Source: Bacteroidia bacterium (lineage in GTDB: Bacteria > Bacteroidota > Bacteroidia > J057). Taken from it: a DNA stretch of 64,000 nt. The notes under the pieces were generated by a model. That model saw only the letters and a program-made list of their open reading frames with translations. It did no database searches and was not told where the DNA came from. Shown piece after piece: positions 9,214 through 16,889 of this stretch. Location of the stretch: contig JAIBAH010000008.1 in NCBI GenBank assembly GCA_019695295.1, forward strand, positions 23,275 to 87,274, written 5' to 3'. Positions within the stretch are counted from its first letter, which is position 1, and every line of letters starts with the position of its first letter. The position numbers and the translations under genes are program-made.

Positions 9214-9909
9214 TTAGAATTCCTTTTCAAATTTTTTCCACTGGGTTTCTGCATAAGTCAGGAGCTGAGGTGCAACCTGCTTCCAGGCATCGTCCTTCTT
9301 GTAGGAACCCTGTTCTTTTGCGCCTTCTATATCAATCGTAGTCGTACCTCTCAGGGCAAGCTTCACCGGGCCTTCATGCATAATCAGTTTTTGGGTAGAG
9401 GGACTCACATCACTCCGGCAGGCAAGTCTGTATATCAGCATGGATTCACCAGTATTGTTTCCATCAAGGTCGGTGACAGTCAGTGCACCGGGCACAAAAT
9501 CACACTGAATATCCAAAGGACACTCTCTTACATAATCCTGAATTTTCCATAATTCTGTCCATGAATTTTCTTTTTTGATAAAACACGAAGCGTATAATTC
9601 GGCTTCCATATCCTGAGGCTCATCTTTATTGGTTTTGCCCGTGGGAAAAGGCTCTACAATACTGACAACCAATACGTTTTCTCCATTTTTATCTATCCAG
9701 CATGCTCCATCCGTTATTTTTCCCTTTACGGAAATTCCTGACGGAATCCTGGACTTATCAAAAGGCAGCACCTTAAGCCCGGCGCTTACGTCCTGCGTCT
9801 TTTCAACCGGAGGAGTATTCGGCTGAGTACTCTCTCCGGTTTGCTTTTCGTTACCGGAGCATCCCAAAAGGAAAAAAACCAAAATCAGGGGAGCCGCTAT
9901 TTTTTTCAT
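9214..9909 (-). CDS. Lipoprotein, M949_RS01915-like paralogue
   Basis: A 231-residue lipoprotein. The start at 9909 is preferred to the longer frame at 9948 because it yields a standard signal MKKIAAPLILVFFLLGC with the lipidated Cys at 17. The mature domain repeats the landmarks of the 8247 paralogue: LPFDKSRIPSGISVKGKI, LWKIQDYVRECPLDIQCDF, TVTDLDGNNTGESMLIYRL and a conserved extracytoplasmic Cys pair. The gene lies 70 bases upstream of its paralogue and 61 bases downstream of the TfoX-domain gene, all on the same strand. A recent tandem duplication with later divergence is the simplest history. Function unknown. Confidence 0.8.
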   Translation of the reverse strand: MKKIAAPLILVFFLLGCSGNEKQTGESTQPNTPPVEKTQDVSAGLKVLPFDKSRIPSGISVKGKITDGACWIDKNGENVLVVSIVEPFPTGKTNKDEPQDMEAELYASCFIKKENSWTELWKIQDYVRECPLDIQCDFVPGALTVTDLDGNNTGESMLIYRLACRSDVSPSTQKLIMHEGPVKLALRGTTTIDIEGAKEQGSYKKDDAWKQVAPQLLTYAETQWKKFEKEF

Positions 9910-9970
9910 ATTTTTTAATATTTTTTTATATTTATATTTTAATATCAAAGAAATTTAAATCGGTGGTTAA

Positions 9971-10315
9971 TTATTTTTTCCGGGACTTTACCTCTCCTTT
10001 CTGAGCAAATTCAATCCCCAGCCTGAGCCATTCGCTCAACGCAGCTTCGCTTTCAAATCCCTCTTCAGCAACGAAAAGGAATCCTTTCATGGGTTTTCCG
10101 GTAAAATCCATCTGCCTTGCAAAGGGTTTTTGAAGTGCTTCCTCAAACCTTTCAGGCAGTACCCTGACCATCAGTTCATCCTTTACAATTCCACAAGCCA
10201 TTTTTTCCTGAATCATAAAAGCAATTCCGCCAAACATTTTCTTTTCTACAAAGTCCGTATTCAGCGCAACAAGTGTATCATGAACAATTTTAGCAAGATT
10301 TTCATTATAAGGCAT
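9971..10315 (-). CDS. TfoX N-terminal domain protein
   Basis: A 114-residue cytoplasmic protein. I start at 10315 (MPYNENLAKIVHDTL) because the upstream extension is Cys/Phe-rich, unlike the family, and the -7 box at 10392-10399 suits a leader of about 70 bases. The family landmark MFGGIAFM is present near residue 27, followed by an AxGIVKDELMVRV strand. Stand-alone TfoX-N proteins of this size are widespread and are not known to control competence as the two-domain TfoX/Sxy of Gammaproteobacteria does. The C-terminus is strongly basic (KSRKK). Confidence 0.85.
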   Translation of the reverse strand: MPYNENLAKIVHDTLVALNTDFVEKKMFGGIAFMIQEKMACGIVKDELMVRVLPERFEEALQKPFARQMDFTGKPMKGFLFVAEEGFESEAALSEWLRLGIEFAQKGEVKSRKK

Positions 10316-10391
10316 ACATTTTAGCTTACATTTATTTACGAAAAAGCAGATGTTTACAAACCGTAAATTACATAAAAACAAAATACCTTCG

Positions 10392-10399
10392 CAAATATA
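10392..10399 (-). promoter_or_regulatory. -7 box (TATATTTG) of the TfoX/lipoprotein operon
   Basis: Exact TAnnTTTG match on the minus strand, 77 bases before the chosen start at 10315. It lies just upstream of the longer reading frame (start 10381), so it does not by itself exclude that start. Confidence 0.45.
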
Positions 10400-10473
10400 T
10401 TCATTCTTTGAGATATATTAGTCTGTTTTTTTAAAAATATTATAAATACTAAAAAATTCTACCTGAAATGGGT

Positions 10474-10512
10474 AAAAAAAACCGGTAAACTCCCTTAATG
10501 GGAATCTACCGG
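10474..10512 (-). terminator. Intrinsic terminator of the LysM-caspase gene
   Basis: Outer 6-bp stem (CCGGTA with TACCGG) and inner CCC/GGG pairing, followed by seven U on the minus strand, 25 bases past the stop. Confidence 0.8.
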
Positions 10513-10536
10513 CAAATCTATTCAGTCAAAAAAAAT

Positions 10537-11691
10537 TTACTTTGCTGGTTCCGGTTTGTAAAAAATCACCGGTTTCTCACCCGGGTAGTTACGAATTCTT
10601 TTAGGGTGCTGGGTTTTTCTTTTTAACATACCCGCCAGTTCAGGCATAAGTTTCAGCAGGTCAGAATAAACCCCCTCCAGTGAGCCGTCTTTGCAGCTTT
10701 TGTAATACTGATTGTTCATTATGATTTCCATTGCTCGAACAAAAACGGAGCCGTGTATTCTATCGCCTTCAAGTGCCTGCTCAGAACTGTCACATGCTGA
10801 AATCACGGATAGATTCAGTCTGTCACTCAACCCTCTGTTCGCTAATGGCCAGCCAAATGTATTGGCGTTACAGACATCAAGCATTACTAAAATATTGCTT
10901 TCTTTGTTATCCTCCCGGTAAAAAGCAGAATACAAATTTTCGACGGAAATCGCACAATCCAGATGACTGTCAACGATTTCTTGCGACTGATTGAAATCTG
11001 AAGGACAAAGGAATGCCTTTCCATCATACCCTACAGCAGAATGTCCGCCGAAGTAGATGAACAACTGATCCTGTGGTCTCATCATATCCCGGATTTTCTG
11101 GATAGAGTCCAGTACTTTTGCCTTTACTACGTTTCCGCACAAAACAATAGATTTAACACTGTCATATACCACGCCCTGCTGACTCTCAATCAGATTGGCG
11201 ATGCGTACTGCCGAGGAGTCTCCAAATTTTAAACTATCAAGTCCTCCTACAGAATAAACCCGAATTCCAACTGCAAGAATATAAGTTATAGAAGGAGACT
11301 CCGTTCTTTGATTTTCATTAGCTGAGGGAGCAACGGCCAAAACGTTCGAAGCCTCAGTTACCAAAGCAACAGTTTTGTTATTCAATGTAAGTAATGATTT
11401 GGGAATCCTGATTTCAGTTTCAGGATAGATTCTATAGGGGGGCTTAATATTATTAAACCTGTAAAAGGCCTCCTTATCGGCAATTTTGAAACTATCAGCA
11501 ATTCCATACATAGTTTCTCCCTTTTTTACAATATGGATATAATAGTCCGCTTCTAAAACTGCCGGATTCCCCCTCTCTGCAGAAGTTACGGCAACAGATT
11601 TCCCGTTGGCCAGCAATTGAAATATAAAGTCCTGAGCATCTGTTAATTCAAAACACAAGCATACAATAGCAAAAAGTAAAATCTTTTTCAT
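10537..11691 (-). CDS. Secreted LysM-caspase fusion protein
   Basis: A 384-residue protein with a signal peptide (residues 1-19, ending TDAQ). A LysM domain lies at about 50-98 (YYIHIVKKGETMYGIADSF, YPETEIRIP). A caspase-like p20 domain (peptidase C14) covers about 135-330. The catalytic dyad is visible: His217 in FIYFGGHSAVGYDGKAFL and Cys274 in VMLDVCNANTFG. The later ISACDSSEQALEGDRIHGSVF strand is also typical of C14. LysM domains bind peptidoglycan, so the protease is probably held at the cell wall in the periplasm. Substrate is unknown; metacaspases prefer basic residues, but the S1 pocket cannot be judged here. Own terminator; no partner gene adjacent. Confidence 0.88.
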   Translation of the reverse strand: MKKILLFAIVCLCFELTDAQDFIFQLLANGKSVAVTSAERGNPAVLEADYYIHIVKKGETMYGIADSFKIADKEAFYRFNNIKPPYRIYPETEIRIPKSLLTLNNKTVALVTEASNVLAVAPSANENQRTESPSITYILAVGIRVYSVGGLDSLKFGDSSAVRIANLIESQQGVVYDSVKSIVLCGNVVKAKVLDSIQKIRDMMRPQDQLFIYFGGHSAVGYDGKAFLCPSDFNQSQEIVDSHLDCAISVENLYSAFYREDNKESNILVMLDVCNANTFGWPLANRGLSDRLNLSVISACDSSEQALEGDRIHGSVFVRAMEIIMNNQYYKSCKDGSLEGVYSDLLKLMPELAGMLKRKTQHPKRIRNYPGEKPVIFYKPEPAK

Positions 11692-12257
11692 AACAATTTG
11701 GTTTCTAATAATTAAAGTAGTTTCACAAAAAGTACATTAAATGTCTGAAAACTGTTCAGACAATATCAGTTGGAATTACAATACAATACGGCCGGTGGAT
11801 GAAGTAATCCGGCACCTGGTCCCCCTTTAGCAAAATTAAAACAATGAGCAATAATTTTTTTATACCATAGGCTAACTATTTTTAAAAATTAAATTACAGA
11901 AAAAAAATGAACATTCTGCAAATAAAAAGTCAATTTAATACCCCTAAAAGACCTTGTTAAATTAAGTACGGGATACAGAAATAAATGTTACCTTTTACTT
12001 TCTCCATTCAGGCAAAGCGACCTCCAAAAGGCAACAGAATAAATACACAAAGTTATAATCTTATAACAATAAATATCTTCTCCATGAACAGTAATTAAAC
12101 CAGAATATCTGTTCCATTTTGCAACAATCGCCTTTTTTACAATCTGAATAGTAAAAAAAACTATAATACTATTTATATATATTTCGGTAATCGCATTAAT
12201 TTAAATCAATAAAATAATATTCTCTGCTTATATGAAATTTACATGTTTGTGTAGTAC

Positions 12258-12296
12258 TTTTTTCCTCCCGCCGGCAATCACAGCGGGAGGAAAAAA
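12258..12296. repeat. Perfect 14-bp inverted repeat without a U tail
   Basis: Arms TTTTTTCCTCCCGC (12258-12271) and its exact complement (12283-12296), loop of 11. The T run lies on the 5' side on both strands, so it does not fit an intrinsic terminator. Confidence 0.7.
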
Positions 12297-12328
12297 ACGA
12301 TAGGCATTCATAAATAAATACGGAATTC

Positions 12329-12352
12329 ATTTTCATTTTACTTACAGAAAAA
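12329..12352 (+). repeat. Direct repeat, copy 1
   Basis: ATTTTCA, three variable bases, TACTTACAGAAAAA. Copy 2 begins exactly 65 bases downstream. Confidence 0.65.
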
Positions 12353-12393
12353 CTACGTTCGTAGCGCCGGGCACATCAAAACTGACCAAATTA

Positions 12394-12417
12394 ATTTTCA
12401 CGATACTTACAGAAAAA
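12394..12417 (+). repeat. Direct repeat, copy 2
   Basis: Same 24-base pattern as 12329-12352, differing only in the three central bases. It ends two bases before the -33 TTG, where an activator would bind. Confidence 0.65.
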
Positions 12418-12419
12418 AG

Positions 12420-12450
12420 TTGGAGGATGCAATAAAAAGCGGTATCTTTG
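12420..12450 (+). promoter_or_regulatory. Complete Bacteroidota promoter (TTG-N20-TATCTTTG)
   Basis: TTG at 12420-12422 and TATCTTTG at 12443-12450 with a 20-base spacer, fully matching the two-element consensus. It implies a leader of about 65 bases for the gene at 12522. Confidence 0.75.
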
Positions 12451-12521
12451 ACGTTGATTAAAGCGGAGATTCCCATTCCGGGTATATTCCGGCTAAGTTT
12501 TCATCTTAATTTTTCTCATCA

Positions 12522-12719
12522 ATGGAAGGACTTACAAATCAGGAATTATTACAGAAACTACAGGAATATGAGGCAATTATAAGAGATCAGCAAGTGCTGA
12601 TTCAGCAGTTGCTGGATTATAATAAAAAATTGACGGAAATTGCCGCTACTCAGAAGGAAACCATTACCTCCATGCGTCTCATGATGGGCGGCTCTATGAA
12701 TCCCCCTCATAATCAGTAA
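12522..12719 (+). CDS. Small coiled-coil protein, unknown
   Basis: A 65-residue protein, almost entirely one amphipathic helix. It is rich in Leu, Gln, Glu and Ile at heptad positions (NQELLQKLQEYEAII, then QVLIQQLLDYNKKLTEIAA), with a short Met/Gly/Pro tail (MMGGSMNPPHNQ). No signal peptide, so cytoplasmic. Coding is supported by a full promoter 72 bases upstream and a helix with strong hydrophobic periodicity; there is no family I recognise. It could be an oligomerising small regulator or an adaptor. The downstream secreted protein gene starts 106 bases later on the same strand. Confidence 0.6.
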   Translation: MEGLTNQELLQKLQEYEAIIRDQQVLIQQLLDYNKKLTEIAATQKETITSMRLMMGGSMNPPHNQ

Positions 12720-12825
12720 TCTGTACTTTTCCCATTTTAGTACTGGGTACGGATGCTGCGGGCTTTTGCTGTTGGTACAGAAACAAATTCCCTGCTTATT
12801 CTGTTTTCAGTAAAATATTTCTTTT

Positions 12826-13395
12826 ATGCAATGTAAATTGTGTGTGTGCCTTTTGCTTTTCCTGTTTCCGGCTTTGCTGAATGCGCAAAACAATCCGGTT
12901 ACGGAAGACCTGCCCGAAAAACTGAAAACGCAATTAAAAAACAGTAGTACCCCGGCGCTGATTTACCGGAAAGAAGTCGTTGATCTTACCCAAAATCCGG
13001 TAAAAGTAGAAACTCAAACCTTTACGGCTGATACACTGAACCGGTTGATGCTCTCCGAAACAGACTATGCACTCGCTTATTTTGCAGGAAGCCCCAAATT
13101 AAAGCCTTATTTTGACGAGACCCGTGTCAATGATACGATACATTATAAAATAAAGACTGCGGAATACGAAAAAAGCCCGCTCAAAGTTCAGAAAATCCTC
13201 AGAAATCCTCAGAATAATATTATCTACTGGGAAAGCCACTGTATTACCGGTAATTTTCTCTACAGGAAGGAGATAAATATTAAAGTCTATTTTGATTCCC
13301 GGGGAAAATACTCCCATCATTTTCTGAAAATCTACCTGAGAATGGAGGTAATCAATCAGATATTTCATACTTTGATTAGCGGAAGCCGAAAATAA
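12826..13395 (+). CDS. Secreted protein of unknown function
   Basis: A 189-residue protein with a signal peptide (MQCKLCVCLLLFLFPALLNAQ; the Cys residues lie inside the hydrophobic core, not in a lipobox). The mature part looks all-beta with alternating polar and hydrophobic residues (HYKIKTAEYEKSPLKV, NIIYWESHCITGNFLYRK). I recognise no family. It may share the transcript that begins at 12450, or have its own promoter in the 106-base gap, where I see none. It ends convergently with the heptad-repeat gene, 63 bases away. Confidence 0.7.
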   Translation: MQCKLCVCLLLFLFPALLNAQNNPVTEDLPEKLKTQLKNSSTPALIYRKEVVDLTQNPVKVETQTFTADTLNRLMLSETDYALAYFAGSPKLKPYFDETRVNDTIHYKIKTAEYEKSPLKVQKILRNPQNNIIYWESHCITGNFLYRKEINIKVYFDSRGKYSHHFLKIYLRMEVINQIFHTLISGSRK

Positions 13396-13427
13396 AAAAG
13401 CCCGCAGGATTACCCCGCAGACTTTTG
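13394..13427 (-). terminator. Intrinsic terminator (minus strand)
   Basis: Stem of G-C and G-U pairs (13400-13421) followed on the minus strand by six U. It ends the heptad-repeat gene about 32 bases past its stop. Confidence 0.6.
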
Positions 13428-13458
13428 CAATTTATATTAAATGATAGGAGTGTAAGCA

Positions 13459-13788
13459 TCAACGTCTTCTGTCTCTGCGGTCTTCGCGGCGGTCTCTGAC
13501 ATCTTCTTTTCTGTCGATATAATCCTCTCTTCTGTCCCGGACATCTTCCTTTCTGTCCTTTATGTCTTCCAGTTTGTCGAGAGGGCCTCCGTTATGCTGA
13601 GCATCAATAATATCCTCCCGGCGATCCCGGACATCTTCCCTACGGTCTTTTCTGTCTTCTTTACGGTCCAGAACATCTTCCCGGTGGTCTCTGACATCTT
13701 CGGCACGGTCTCTTAACTGAGCGTTTGCAACAGGTGCTACACACATAAACAAAGCAAGAACGAATGAACTAATCAATCCTTTTTTCAT
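13459..13788 (-). CDS. Secreted DRxED heptad-repeat protein
   Basis: A 109-residue protein. The signal peptide (MKKGLISSFVLALFMCVAPVANAQ) is followed by about ten copies of a seven-residue unit DRxEDxx (for example DRREDVR, DRKEDRK, DHREDVL). One insertion (DAQHNGGPLDKLED) interrupts it in the middle. The mature chain is nearly all Asp, Glu, Arg and Lys, with opposite charges spaced so that an extended helix could be held by salt bridges. No hydrophobic core is possible, so it is a rod or a disordered polyampholyte in the periplasm or outside. Similar repeats occur in other Bacteroidota; function unknown. Confidence 0.75.
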   Translation of the reverse strand: MKKGLISSFVLALFMCVAPVANAQLRDRAEDVRDHREDVLDRKEDRKDRREDVRDRREDIIDAQHNGGPLDKLEDIKDRKEDVRDRREDYIDRKEDVRDRREDRRDRRR

Positions 13789-13934
13789 AATATTTTATTC
13801 TTTTTTAAAGGGTGAAAACGTAAATAAATTTTGTTTTATACTCCTTTGAGCGAAAAAAAGAACGGAGGTTTAATCCTGAAAATCAACTTTTGTCTGATAT
13901 TGAGTATTCGTGTTTTCCGGCTGAATATTCGTGT

Positions 13935-13971
13935 ATAAAAAGCCCTCTCTCATATTCTGAAAGAGGGCTTT
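13935..13971 (-). terminator. Intrinsic terminator of the SOUL gene
   Basis: 10-bp stem AAAGCCCTCT/AGAGGGCTTT, loop of 13, followed by a U run on the minus strand; 26 bases beyond the stop. Confidence 0.8.
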
Positions 13972-13997
13972 ACGGATGATTTTGATTTATATGCCGG

Positions 13998-14612
13998 CTA
14001 TTCCTGAAATCCCGTCAGTTCAACCAGTACTTCGTTTTTTCTGCCAAATAATTGAAACGGCGGGTTATAATAAAGATACTGAACATTTCCACTGGGAGAA
14101 AGGCCTTCTTTTTTGAGCAGCTCCAGTAAAGCCTCCGATTTCCTGTCCATTTTCTCTTTATTGGCAAATCCTCCAAATGTGAGGGAAGCGGTATAAACAG
14201 GCTCTGTTTCCCGGAATTGAATATGAGAAGCGTTGGGCTTGGGTTTGCTTTCGAGCTTAAACCCTTCGGGCATGACAAAAGTAATTTCGCCGGAGCCTTT
14301 CTCATCCAGTACCGATTTTACGGGAGCTGTCATGGCAATTTTTTGTTTTTCTTCATTTCCACCGAAGATATAGCCCGCCAAATCCCGGAAGCCATTGTTC
14401 ATCATTTGTTTGTATTCGCCGTTTTTTTGTACACTTGCCTCTATCGCAGACGGATAAAAGCGAATTTCCATTTCGCCGGATTTTTTCACCAGACGATAAG
14501 GTTGAGTGGGAGTCTGTGCCATAATAAAATAAGTTTGAAAACCGGAATAAGCCAGTAAAACAGTTACCAGCAAAACTCCTGTGATTTTTTTAAAAATAAG
14601 TAAACTAACCAT
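13998..14612 (-). CDS. SOUL-family heme-binding-like protein
   Basis: A 204-residue protein. The start at 14612 gives an N-terminal membrane segment (residues about 5-30); a longer frame opens at 14684 but its extra residues are polar and unlike the family. The SOUL/HBP domain follows, with YRLVKKSGEMEIRFYPS, FRDLAGYIFGGNEEKQKI and the family hallmark KIAMTAPV near residue 95. The FGRKNEV stretch before the C-terminus also fits. Members bind heme or tetrapyrroles weakly, and a physiological role in bacteria is unclear. The membrane segment suggests a periplasm-facing domain. It is transcribed alone. Confidence 0.87.
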   Translation of the reverse strand: MVSLLIFKKITGVLLVTVLLAYSGFQTYFIMAQTPTQPYRLVKKSGEMEIRFYPSAIEASVQKNGEYKQMMNNGFRDLAGYIFGGNEEKQKIAMTAPVKSVLDEKGSGEITFVMPEGFKLESKPKPNASHIQFRETEPVYTASLTFGGFANKEKMDRKSEALLELLKKEGLSPSGNVQYLYYNPPFQLFGRKNEVLVELTGFQE

Positions 14613-14757
14613 GATTTTGTGTTGATTTTCAAAACAAACGGAGACAGTGTAGAAATGTTTTGGAAATACATGGTTTTTTTTCATTGAAAACCCACTGACA
14701 ATCAGGAAACAAGAGTAACGGTAACAGAAAAGGACAAAGAGAAAAACACTTTACTCC

Positions 14758-15897
14758 TCAGAAGCTAATATCATACAGTTTTTTGAATTGAAGCCTGCTG
14801 AAACTTTCCGGAATCAACCGGAAGAGAAAATTCCGGAGTGTTGCCAAAATCGGATTCCGGGTTTGTGCTAAGCTACCGAGATTTCGGGAAGTATTTATAA
14901 TGTAACGGGTTCTTGCCAGCCTTTTTTGCTCATACAGACGAAAAACTGCCGGCAAATCAGGGTTTTGTTTCAATATCGCTCCAAGGGTTACAGCGTCCTC
15001 TATTGCCTGACATGCTCCCTGACCCATATTGGGTGTTGTGGCATGCGCTGCGTCTCCCACAAGCAATATTCTACCGTAAGCAAAACGGTTCAGGGGCTTT
15101 ATATCCAGAATATCATTATGAATCAGTGCTTCATCTGAAGTTTCCCAAAGTATATCCGGGACAGCCGGATGAAAGTGTTTAAAATGAATCCGGAGGTCAG
15201 AGACACCCATTTTTTTCATTTTCAGGTCATTTTCAGGTGCATTGATACATGCAAACCAGTAAATTTTATTTCCCTTAAGCGGAACAATTCCAAACCGGCC
15301 CTCAACGCCCCAGGTTTCAGAGGTTTCTGTAATTTTCAGCCGGGAATTATCGATCACTGCCCTCCAGCAGGTATAGCCGGCATATCTTGGGGTGGAGCCG
15401 GGAATTAATTTTTGCCGTATTGCGGAATGTATGCCGTCAGCCACTATCAGAAAATCGGTTTCGAGCTGAGCACCATCTTTAAAATGAATGATGACGGAAT
15501 CCGGCTTTTGGATAAAATCGACTGCCTGCCGGTTTAAATTGATGGAAAGATTTTTGGCTTTGGAGAGAAGCACCGCATGTAAATCGGCCCGGTGAATGGT
15601 AAAATTGTCTGTTCCGTACTTTTGGGATAAAGAAATGCTGTCAGTTTTCAAAATGACTTTTCCTCCGGAATCATATATGACAAAAGCAGGCAATGCGTTT
15701 CCTCTTTCAATTATCTCACTTTCAATGCCGATATGCTTAAGTGCCTTCATGGCATTGGCAGCAAGTACAAGCCCTGCTCCTACAGCCCTGATTTGGGGTG
15801 CAGCTTCAAATATTTCAGGCTGAAAGCCTGCCTGCTTCAGAGCGATTGCGGTCGTAAGCCCCGCTATTCCGCCACCAATAATTGCAATTTTTACCAT
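14758..15897 (-). CDS. FAD-dependent monooxygenase
   Basis: A 379-residue flavoprotein of the PHBH-like group A monooxygenases. It has the Rossmann GGGIAG at residues 8-13, a DG motif (LIVADGIHSAIRQ) near 150 that contacts FAD and NAD(P)H, and the GD motif (LLVGDAAHATTPNMGQG) near 275. Such enzymes hydroxylate aromatic or polyketide-like substrates using NAD(P)H and O2; close relatives include UbiH-, PhzS- and TetX-type proteins, which I cannot separate by eye. No biosynthetic or antibiotic-resistance genes flank it, so its substrate is open. No promoter box is seen in the 188-base gap upstream. Confidence 0.88.
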   Translation of the reverse strand: MVKIAIIGGGIAGLTTAIALKQAGFQPEIFEAAPQIRAVGAGLVLAANAMKALKHIGIESEIIERGNALPAFVIYDSGGKVILKTDSISLSQKYGTDNFTIHRADLHAVLLSKAKNLSINLNRQAVDFIQKPDSVIIHFKDGAQLETDFLIVADGIHSAIRQKLIPGSTPRYAGYTCWRAVIDNSRLKITETSETWGVEGRFGIVPLKGNKIYWFACINAPENDLKMKKMGVSDLRIHFKHFHPAVPDILWETSDEALIHNDILDIKPLNRFAYGRILLVGDAAHATTPNMGQGACQAIEDAVTLGAILKQNPDLPAVFRLYEQKRLARTRYIINTSRNLGSLAQTRNPILATLRNFLFRLIPESFSRLQFKKLYDISF

Positions 15898-16085
15898 ACA
15901 AATGATTTAACTATTCGTTCAATCTGAAATAATGAACTAATAAGCAGTTAGTTTTGATTGATTTCCACAGAAAATACTTAAAAAAACAACTACCTTTCAG
16001 AACTACTTCTGATAGTTTAATCGATTCATTTATCCGGTTATATGCAGGAAATACGAAAAACAGCCCCCCGAAAAGGAAACTGCTT

Positions 16086-16859
16086 TCAGCTTTCTTTTTT
16101 CAGATTTTTGGCAAGGGTAATAAATTCCGGAATGCCCAGCGCTTCCGCTCTCAGGGTATAAAGATGTTCATCGCCTTCGAAGGACTCAAAAACCAAAGGC
16201 TTGAGTGCATTTCTGAGGGTTTTTCGTCTTTGATTAAAAGCGGTTTTTACTACATTTTTTAATACTGAAAAATCGACTTCTTCTTCCGGTCTGTCCTTTC
16301 TTACCATACGGATTACGGCACTCATTACTTTGGGAGGGGGCGAAAAAACAGAGGGAGGCACAGAAAATTCGTATTTTATATCGAAGTAGTATTGCAATAA
16401 AACGCTGAGAATCCCATAGGTTTTATTTCCTTTTGCAGCACAGATTCGCTCCGCTACTTCTTTTTGAATCATAAAAACCCCTTCTTTTACATATTTTCTG
16501 TTTTCGATAATATGAAAAAAAATCGGCGAGCTGATATTGTAGGGTAAATTCCCGATTAAAAAGCTATCCGGAAGTAATGTAGCGGCAGGATTCCACTTCA
16601 GTACGTCCTGAAAAATAATCCGTTCGGATAGTTCAGGGAAAGTACTTTTGAGGTAATTTACAGCGTCAGGGTCCACTTCTACTACCCTCAACTGCGGATA
16701 CAGGGGTAAGAGATACTGAGTAAGCACTCCCATTCCGGGGCCTATCTCAGCCACTACCGAATCCTGAGTAGCCTGAAGTGTCCGTACTATTTTTTGCGCC
16801 AGTTGTTTATCGGTAAGAAAATGCTGACCAAGATGTTTTTTGGGAGATAATTTCTCCAT
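16086..16859 (-). CDS. rsmA: 16S rRNA dimethyladenosine transferase
   Basis: A 257-residue protein, normal for RsmA (KsgA). It uses S-adenosylmethionine to dimethylate two adjacent adenines in the 3' hairpin of 16S rRNA during small-subunit assembly. The signature start PKKHLGQHFL is at residues 6-15. Motif I (VAEIGPGMGVLTQYLL) and the catalytic NLPYNISSP (motif IV) follow, and the C-terminal RRKTLRNAL is typical. It begins 30 bases after the stop of the UPF0173 gene on the same strand, so the two are probably one operon. Confidence 0.97.
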   Translation of the reverse strand: MEKLSPKKHLGQHFLTDKQLAQKIVRTLQATQDSVVAEIGPGMGVLTQYLLPLYPQLRVVEVDPDAVNYLKSTFPELSERIIFQDVLKWNPAATLLPDSFLIGNLPYNISSPIFFHIIENRKYVKEGVFMIQKEVAERICAAKGNKTYGILSVLLQYYFDIKYEFSVPPSVFSPPPKVMSAVIRMVRKDRPEEEVDFSVLKNVVKTAFNQRRKTLRNALKPLVFESFEGDEHLYTLRAEALGIPEFITLAKNLKKES

Positions 16860-16889
16860 AAGTATGTGTATTGGTGTAAAAACAGGAAA

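Larger units (their letters stand above)
11692..12521. other. Gene-poor region with repeats and a promoter
   Basis: 830 bases, AT-rich. It holds no ORF I can support and no tRNA. The first 550 bases show no structure I can name. The last 250 contain a 14-bp inverted repeat, a pair of 24-base direct repeats and a two-element promoter for the small gene at 12522. Confidence 0.6.

Noticed and set aside
11692..12250. Possible small RNA or tRNA in the gene-poor stretch
   Set aside because: No cloverleaf, no strong stem and no promoter followed by a terminator; the stretch is simply AT-rich.
12258..12296. Inverted repeat read as a terminator
   Set aside because: The T run is on the 5' arm and A run on the 3' arm for both strands, so neither transcript would end in U.
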